From Oligoflexia bacterium (lineage in GTDB: Bacteria > Bdellovibrionota > JAFGOL01), in contig JAFGOL010000050.1 of the NCBI GenBank assembly GCA_016926495.1, positions 1-9,308 of the forward strand: a stretch of 9,308 nt of DNA. Reading direction: 5' to 3'. A program made the translations under genes and the position numbers. Under the pieces are notes generated by a model. That model did not search any database and had not been told where the DNA came from. It worked only from the letters and a program-made list of their open reading frames with translations. Positions 4,546 to 9,308 of this stretch are shown here, piece by piece (positions within the stretch are counted from its first letter, which is position 1; each line of letters opens with the position of its first letter).

Positions 4546-6243
4546 ATGAGAAATTACGAATTTACGGACAGGATAAACATTGTTCTCTGCGGAGGTGCAG
4601 GTCAGGGTATCCAGACAATTGAAGTCCTGATGACAAGAATACTTAAAAATGCGGGGTATAATGTTTTTGCCACAAAGGAATACATGTCTAGGGTAAGGGG
4701 TGGAAGCAACTCCACCACAATAACCGTTTCTTCAGCAGAAGGCAGGTGTTTTTATAATAATATAGATTTATTGATTCCCCTTGATCAGAATGCCGTTAAA
4801 CATCTTAAAAAAAGAATAACACGCGAAACATTAATACTTGCTGACAGCAATATAGAGACTAGACATAACAAAATACTTGTTGATTTTAATGATATCGCAG
4901 TCAAACTGGGAAATAAAGTCTATGCCAACAGTGTTGCGGCAGGATACGTTCTGGGCCTTTTCAGACTCGATTTTAAAGTTTTGGAAGAGGTTGTAAGCAA
5001 CTTTTTTTCCGGTAAATCAGATGAAATATCAGAAAAAAATATTAAGGCTGTCCGTAAAGGCTACGACGAAGCGTTAAAATCGGATAAGATAAGCGTAGAT
5101 ATTGCCCGTAACACTTCTACAGATAATGATTTACTGATTAACGGAAGCGATGCGGTCGCGCTAGGGGCTGTGGCCGGAGGATGTAATTTTATGTCCTCCT
5201 ATCCCATGTCTCCTTCTACCGGTGTTTTTACAAATATTGCAAAATACTCCAAGGAACTTCCGATTATAGCTGAACAGGCCGAAGACGAAATTTCGGCAAT
5301 TAATATGGCCATCGGAGCATGGTATGCAGGATCAAGGGCAATTGTTTCCACTTCAGGCGGAGGTTTTGCCTTAATGACAGAAGGACTCAGCCTTGCAGGC
5401 ATGATAGAATCCCCCCTCGTAATACACCTTGCGCAGCGTCCTGCACCGGCGACCGGATTACCGACAAGAACTGAACAGGGAGATCTTAACTTTGCCCTTT
5501 ATGGCGGACACGGTGATTTTCCAAGAATAATACTTGCACCCGGAAATATTGAACAGGCTTTTAAACTTTCCGAAAAAGCTTTTTATTATGCAGACAAATA
5601 TCAGGTCCCGGTAATAATACTTACGGACCAGTACCTTGTTGATACTTACTATAATGTCAGGGAAAAGGATCTTTTGCCTTCTTCCGAAAACAGTCACTTT
5701 TTTACGGAAACAAGTCCCGGTTATTTAAGATACAGGATAACAGATGACGGTTTAAGCCCCAGGGGAATACCGGGTTTCGGAAAGGGATTGGTAATGGTTG
5801 ACAGTGACGAACATGACGAAGCAGGCAGAATCACAGAAGATTTGGATTTAAGGATTAAAATGTCCGGCAAGAGGATGAAAAAACTTGACCTTATTAAAAA
5901 TGATCTTATAGAGCCGGTTTTTACAGGTAATAAAAATTATAAAAACCTGATTGTTGCATGGGGTTCAAATTATCACGCGGTAAAGAACGCCTTTGAAACC
6001 CTTGAGCCTGAAGGAACGGCATTTTTGTTTTTTGAACAGCTATATCCGCTTCATGAACTGGCCGGTGTTTATCTCAATAAGGCGGAAAACATAATAGGTA
6101 TCGAGAATAATTTTACTGGACAGTTTACAAACCTTCTTGAGCACAGGTTCAGGGTGAACATAGACAAGAGGATATTAAAATACAACGGCCTTGCGTTTTC
6201 CCAGGAGGAAATAATATCAAGACTTACTGAAGTTTTAATTTAA
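4546..6243 (+). CDS. korA: 2-oxoacid:ferredoxin oxidoreductase, alpha subunit with fused gamma domain
   Basis: A 565-residue subunit of the two-subunit 2-oxoacid:ferredoxin oxidoreductase type. The gamma domain comes first, with the glycine loop [10 protein letters not shown] (residues 15-24) and [14 protein letters not shown] (44-57). A charged linker near 160-195 follows, then the alpha (pyrimidine-binding) domain with YPMSPST (219-225), [16 protein letters not shown] (243 onward), the segment [13 protein letters not shown], and a C-terminal domain III. With the beta subunit it oxidatively decarboxylates a 2-oxoacid with CoA and reduces ferredoxin, or runs in reverse to fix CO2. The substrate cannot be read from the sequence; 2-oxoglutarate is common for this layout, so the symbol is a family-level label. 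Start: ATG at 4546 is preferred. A TTG at 4525 would add seven residues and overlap the ferritin gene, and GGAAG at 4527-4531 is rather far from 4546. These enzymes are oxygen-sensitive, which makes the neighbours meaningful. Confidence 0.92.
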   Translation: MRNYEFTDRINIVLCGGAGQGIQTIEVLMTRILKNAGYNVFATKEYMSRVRGGSNSTTITVSSAEGRCFYNNIDLLIPLDQNAVKHLKKRITRETLILADSNIETRHNKILVDFNDIAVKLGNKVYANSVAAGYVLGLFRLDFKVLEEVVSNFFSGKSDEISEKNIKAVRKGYDEALKSDKISVDIARNTSTDNDLLINGSDAVALGAVAGGCNFMSSYPMSPSTGVFTNIAKYSKELPIIAEQAEDEISAINMAIGAWYAGSRAIVSTSGGGFALMTEGLSLAGMIESPLVIHLAQRPAPATGLPTRTEQGDLNFALYGGHGDFPRIILAPGNIEQAFKLSEKAFYYADKYQVPVIILTDQYLVDTYYNVREKDLLPSSENSHFFTETSPGYLRYRITDDGLSPRGIPGFGKGLVMVDSDEHDEAGRITEDLDLRIKMSGKRMKKLDLIKNDLIEPVFTGNKNYKNLIVAWGSNYHAVKNAFETLEPEGTAFLFFEQLYPLHELAGVYLNKAENIIGIENNFTGQFTNLLEHRFRVNIDKRILKYNGLAFSQEEIISRLTEVLI

Positions 6244-6256
6244 AAGGAACGGTGTT

Positions 6257-7123
6257 ATGGCAGTAATTAATTATGATATTGAAAACATTGATATAGCCTG
6301 GTGCCCGGGCTGCGGTAATCATTCCATACTTAAAATATTAAAGCAGGTGCTGATTGATTTGCAAAAAGATCCCCTTAATGTTGTAATGGTATCAGGCATA
6401 GGCCAGGCAGCAAAAATCCCTCAATACATTAAAACAAACTATTTTAACGGACTTCACGGACGGGCGCTTCCGCCTGCCACAGGGATCAAAGCATCAAATC
6501 CCGGTTTAACTGTTATTGCTGAAAGCGGAGACGGTGATATGTACGGTGAGGGAGGCAATCATTTTATTCATGCCATACGCAGAAATACGGACATAACAAA
6601 TATCGTACACAACAATATGGTTTACGGACTTACAAAAGGTCAGGCATCTCCTACAAGTAATCCGGGGTTTGTTACTCCCGTACAAAATGACGGGGTAAGT
6701 TCCCTGCCCTTTAATCCGCTTGCAGTGGCTGTTTCCCTGGGTGCGGGTTTTGTTGCAAGAATATTCTGCGGAGATTTTAAGGAATCGGTTGAAACAGTAA
6801 AAAAGGCAATACTTCATAAAGGATATGCCCTTGTTGACGTTCTGCAACCCTGCGTTGTTTTTAACAAGGTAAATACCTATAAGTGGTTTAAGGAAAATTC
6901 TTACTATATTGACAATAACCATGATACTAAAAACAGGTTCAAGGCATTTGAAAAAGCTATAGAAACAGAAAAGCTTCCCCTGGGCATAATCTATATAAAT
7001 GAAGAAGGAAAGACTTTTGAGGAGAATCTAAGAATTCATCACGACAAAATTACACCTCAATACAGCCTGAAACCGGACAGTCAACACGTCAAAACCCTTC
7101 TTAAAACGTTCTATCATACTTAA
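6257..7123 (+). CDS. korB: 2-oxoacid:ferredoxin oxidoreductase, beta (thiamine diphosphate) subunit
   Basis: A 288-residue catalytic partner of the alpha subunit, 13 bases downstream with AAGGAACGG as ribosome site. It shows the beta-subunit N-terminal [10 protein letters not shown] (C16, C19), [11 protein letters not shown], the [12 protein letters not shown] segment, the thiamine-diphosphate/Mg motif beginning GDGD (91-94) and ending at N119-N120, and [12 protein letters not shown] (123-134), which is characteristic of the KorB/OforB type. C16 and C19 plus a later Cys (C198 region, LQPCVVFNK) should hold a single [4Fe-4S] cluster. No separate ferredoxin-like delta domain is encoded here, so an external ferredoxin takes the electrons. 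The length is normal. The stop codon directly abuts the stop of the convergent permease gene, with no base between and no visible terminator. Confidence 0.93.
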   Translation: MAVINYDIENIDIAWCPGCGNHSILKILKQVLIDLQKDPLNVVMVSGIGQAAKIPQYIKTNYFNGLHGRALPPATGIKASNPGLTVIAESGDGDMYGEGGNHFIHAIRRNTDITNIVHNNMVYGLTKGQASPTSNPGFVTPVQNDGVSSLPFNPLAVAVSLGAGFVARIFCGDFKESVETVKKAILHKGYALVDVLQPCVVFNKVNTYKWFKENSYYIDNNHDTKNRFKAFEKAIETEKLPLGIIYINEEGKTFEENLRIHHDKITPQYSLKPDSQHVKTLLKTFYHT

Positions 7124-8800
7124 TTACCCTGCACGAAAAAGTTCTCCCGTTTTTTTACCGAGAATTTTTGAAGTAAACATTATTGATGCGGCAAGCAGAA
7201 TGATTCCTATTACACCGAGAGCACTGGCAAGATACGGGCCTTCGTTTATATTGTTAAAAAGTGAATATATGGATTTTGTAAGGGGATAGAATTTTTCCTG
7301 CATGGCAAGTATAAGGCTGTCGCTGACTTCCAGCATGGCAAAACTGAAACACAACAAGCCTCCTGCTATGATATTAGGCAACATCAGGGGAAGGCTTACT
7401 TTTACAATTGTAGTTAATCTTGATGCTCCCAGCCCGAGAGACGCTTCTTCCAGCGTTATGTCCCGTTGCTGAAACCCTGAATATACCGAACGCACAATAA
7501 ACGGAAGCCTGCGTATCGTATAGGCAATTATCAGTAAGGGTACAGGATTAAATCTTGGGTCAATTATTGTTCCCGAAAAGAAGCCTATATATCCGAAAGC
7601 AACTATAACACCGGGTAATGCAAGGGGAAGCATTACAAGAGTATCAAGAAGACCCAGTCCCCTTATTTTTTTTCGGGTAAGAGCATAGGCTATCATAATG
7701 CCGAGGACAACATCAAAAAACATGCTTGTAAAACTTAACAGCAGGCTGTTTTTTATTCCTGTATAGGACAAGGGATCAAAAAATATCCCCCTGTAATGGC
7801 TAAACGTCCAGGAAGCAGGCAGTATACTCATAAACCATTTTTCGGAAAGAGAAAAAATTAAAACACTTATATGAGGCAGTATTGATACAGATATCAATAC
7901 CGTTACAAAGAAATATATGAAAAACAAGCCGGTAAAAGACAGTTTTTGTTCTCTTGGTACAGTATCACTGTCTGCCTGTATTTCGTAATGATTTTTCCCT
8001 GTTAGAAGTTTTGACAGGTAAAAAAACAGACAGGTTATAATTAATATGAAGGTGCACAGGGTATATCCGGTGTTATTTTGATTTATACTTCTTATCATAT
8101 TAAATATCTGCACGGGGATGACATTATTAAAATCAAACATCAACGGTGTTCCCAGGTCGGTAAATGCCCATATAAACACTATTACGGCACCGGCAAAAAA
8201 GCCCGGGGCCATTAACGGAACTGTTATTGTCCTGAAAGCCCTGATTTTTGACGCACCCAGATTTTCCGCAGACTCCTGCATTACAGAAGAAATACCGGCC
8301 ATTGAAGCATAAAGGTTCAGGAACATTATGGGATAAAGATGTAACACCTCCAGAACGATCACTCCGGTCAATCCAACGGAAAACCAGTCAAGGGGTGCGG
8401 TAATAATGCCGAGTTTCGTTAAAATAATGTTTACCGGACCGTATCCTGCAAAAAATTTTTTAAGTCCTATAGCTCCCACAAAGGGAGGCAGTACCATAGG
8501 TACAAGCAAAAAGGCTCTGAGCAGCCCTTTAAACGGAAATCTGTAGCGAAGCATAATAAAACAGAGGGGAAAGCTTATAACAGTTGCAATAACCGTTGTT
8601 AATATTCCGGTTATAAAACTGTTTATAAGGGATTTTCTTACAAGCGGATTATCAAAAACCAGAATAAAAAAATTCGGGCTGAAAGAACCGTTAACATAAA
8701 AACTCTTTAGCAGTATGTATCCCACCGGCAGGATCAAAAATAACGCAAGTACGGAATATACAAAAAGAATAATCAATCTGTCATAATTCACGTTCTTCAC
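7124..8800 (-). CDS. ABC importer permease, fused two-domain (Fe(III)/thiamine type)
   Basis: A 558-residue inner-membrane protein made of two homologous permease domains (about residues 1-270 and 288-558), as in the FbpB/SfuB/ThiP family. Each half has about six hydrophobic helices and a cytoplasmic EAA loop that docks on the ATPase: ESAENLGASKIRAFRTITVP (from E176) and EEASLGLGASRLTTIVKVSL (from E451). The linker near 268-288 is polar. With the downstream-transcribed order ATPase then permease, it would move a substrate delivered by a periplasmic binding protein whose gene is not in view. Iron(III) is the most usual substrate for this domain layout, but thiamine, phosphonate or other solutes are possible. 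The start is GTG at 8800-8798, overlapping the ATPase stop (GTGA), so translation is coupled. A second GTG three codons on is an alternative start. If iron is the substrate, it would suit the ferritin and Fe-S enzymes next door. Confidence 0.9.
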   Translation of the reverse strand: MKNVNYDRLIILFVYSVLALFLILPVGYILLKSFYVNGSFSPNFFILVFDNPLVRKSLINSFITGILTTVIATVISFPLCFIMLRYRFPFKGLLRAFLLVPMVLPPFVGAIGLKKFFAGYGPVNIILTKLGIITAPLDWFSVGLTGVIVLEVLHLYPIMFLNLYASMAGISSVMQESAENLGASKIRAFRTITVPLMAPGFFAGAVIVFIWAFTDLGTPLMFDFNNVIPVQIFNMIRSINQNNTGYTLCTFILIITCLFFYLSKLLTGKNHYEIQADSDTVPREQKLSFTGLFFIYFFVTVLISVSILPHISVLIFSLSEKWFMSILPASWTFSHYRGIFFDPLSYTGIKNSLLLSFTSMFFDVVLGIMIAYALTRKKIRGLGLLDTLVMLPLALPGVIVAFGYIGFFSGTIIDPRFNPVPLLIIAYTIRRLPFIVRSVYSGFQQRDITLEEASLGLGASRLTTIVKVSLPLMLPNIIAGGLLCFSFAMLEVSDSLILAMQEKFYPLTKSIYSLFNNINEGPYLASALGVIGIILLAASIMFTSKILGKKTGELFRAG

Positions 8801-9308
8801 AGACTCTGCTTTTCCAGTATAACCACATCACCTGGATGTACGTATACTGTTTCCGTTGAGTTTTTGTTTCTTTTTTTAAAGGGATTTATCTCCGTCATAA
8901 TCATACCTGTACCTGACATATCCACCCTGTACAGTTCGTAACTTCCCATATAAACCTTGTCTTTTATCAAAACCTCAAATTTATTAAAATCCGCACCGGA
9001 AACTTTACCGCTTTCAAAAAAAAGTGTTTCAGGCCTTATTGAAGCTGTTACTTTTGCCCCCTTTTTTAGCCCCCTGTACGCATGATTTGAATTTATGACA
9101 AGCCCTGACATATCCGTTACAAGTCTGGCTTTTTTCCCTGACACATCAACTACAGTTGCGTTAAGAAAATTGGTATCTCCCATAAAGCCTGCAACGAACG
9201 TATTTAACGGCTTTCTATGAATTTCCCTCGGTGTTGCTGTCTGCACTATTTTACCGTCATTTACGAGGGCAATTTTATCTGCAAGCGAAAATGCCTCTTT
9301 CTGATCAT
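8797..9308 (-). CDS. ABC importer ATPase, C-terminal part with TOBE domain (5' truncated by window)
   Basis: This is the last 169 residues of the transport ATPase. The frame stays open to the right window edge, so the start, Walker A, signature and Walker B motifs lie outside. The first visible codons read DQKEAFSLADKIALVNDGKI; they follow the H-loop His, whose last two bases are at the very edge. Then come QTATPREIHRKP and FVAGFMGDTNFL, standard for the FbpC/PotA/MalK-type ATPases, and a C-terminal TOBE domain of about 110 residues with TASIRPETLFF and VYMGSYELYRVDM. A GTG at 9246 could be misread as a start, but the conserved residues before it exclude that. The TOBE domain, often regulatory or substrate-sensing in this family, is complete. 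Its stop overlaps the permease start by four bases. The substrate is undetermined, with Fe(III) the leading guess. Confidence 0.92.
   Translation of the reverse strand, partial: DQKEAFSLADKIALVNDGKIVQTATPREIHRKPLNTFVAGFMGDTNFLNATVVDVSGKKARLVTDMSGLVINSNHAYRGLKKGAKVTASIRPETLFFESGKVSGADFNKFEVLIKDKVYMGSYELYRVDMSGTGMIMTEINPFKKRNKNSTETVYVHPGDVVILEKQSL

Overview
The window looks like a piece of chromosome from an AT-rich, Gram-negative-type anaerobic or microaerophilic bacterium. Hand-counted stretches run about 36-42% GC. Pointers to this lifestyle are a two-subunit, ferredoxin-type 2-oxoacid oxidoreductase, a superoxide reductase with a rubredoxin-like domain, a ferritin-like diiron protein and a ferredoxin:thioredoxin-reductase-like protein. 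I cannot fix the phylum. Nitrospirota, Desulfobacterota and anammox-type Planctomycetota are plausible guesses only. I see no mobile element, tRNA, rRNA or CRISPR array.

Layout. (1) Positions 1-1058 hold the C-terminal ATPase end of a sensor histidine kinase, followed directly by a NarL/FixJ-type response regulator. (2) Positions 1059-1361 look empty at first, but the minus strand carries a 57-residue ORF with a good ribosome binding site, and between it and the next gene lies a small inverted repeat. (3) Positions 1380-2384 form a tight rightward trio: a receiver-only response regulator, a glutaredoxin-like thiol protein and an FTR-catalytic-subunit-like Fe-S protein. (4) Positions 2387-3385 hold a promoter region, a nitroreductase-family flavoprotein and a 63-residue membrane protein. 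(5) Positions 3528-7123 hold a second promoter region with the same 20-bp element, then a four-gene run: rubredoxin-like/superoxide reductase, bacterioferritin-like protein, and the alpha(gamma-fused) and beta subunits of a 2-oxoacid:ferredoxin oxidoreductase. (6) Positions 7124-9308 on the minus strand hold an ABC importer: a fused two-domain permease and the C-terminal part of its ATPase, of the Fe(III)/thiamine/polyamine type.

The strongest unexplained signal is regulatory. An identical 20-mer, cggtagggttttaccccata, lies at 2387-2406 and 3528-3547. In both places it is followed after exactly 16 bases by a TATAAT/TATAGT box, and in both places its first base is exactly 126 bases before the ATG of the next gene (nitroreductase and superoxide reductase). 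A third, variant copy in the opposite orientation sits at 1305-1325, between the minus-strand small ORF and the receiver/glutaredoxin/FTR trio. I infer an operator for one transcription factor that controls a redox, thiol and iron-handling regulon in which the oxygen-sensitive oxidoreductase is co-transcribed with oxygen-defence proteins. The regulator is not identified. The adjacent NarL-type regulator is only a candidate.
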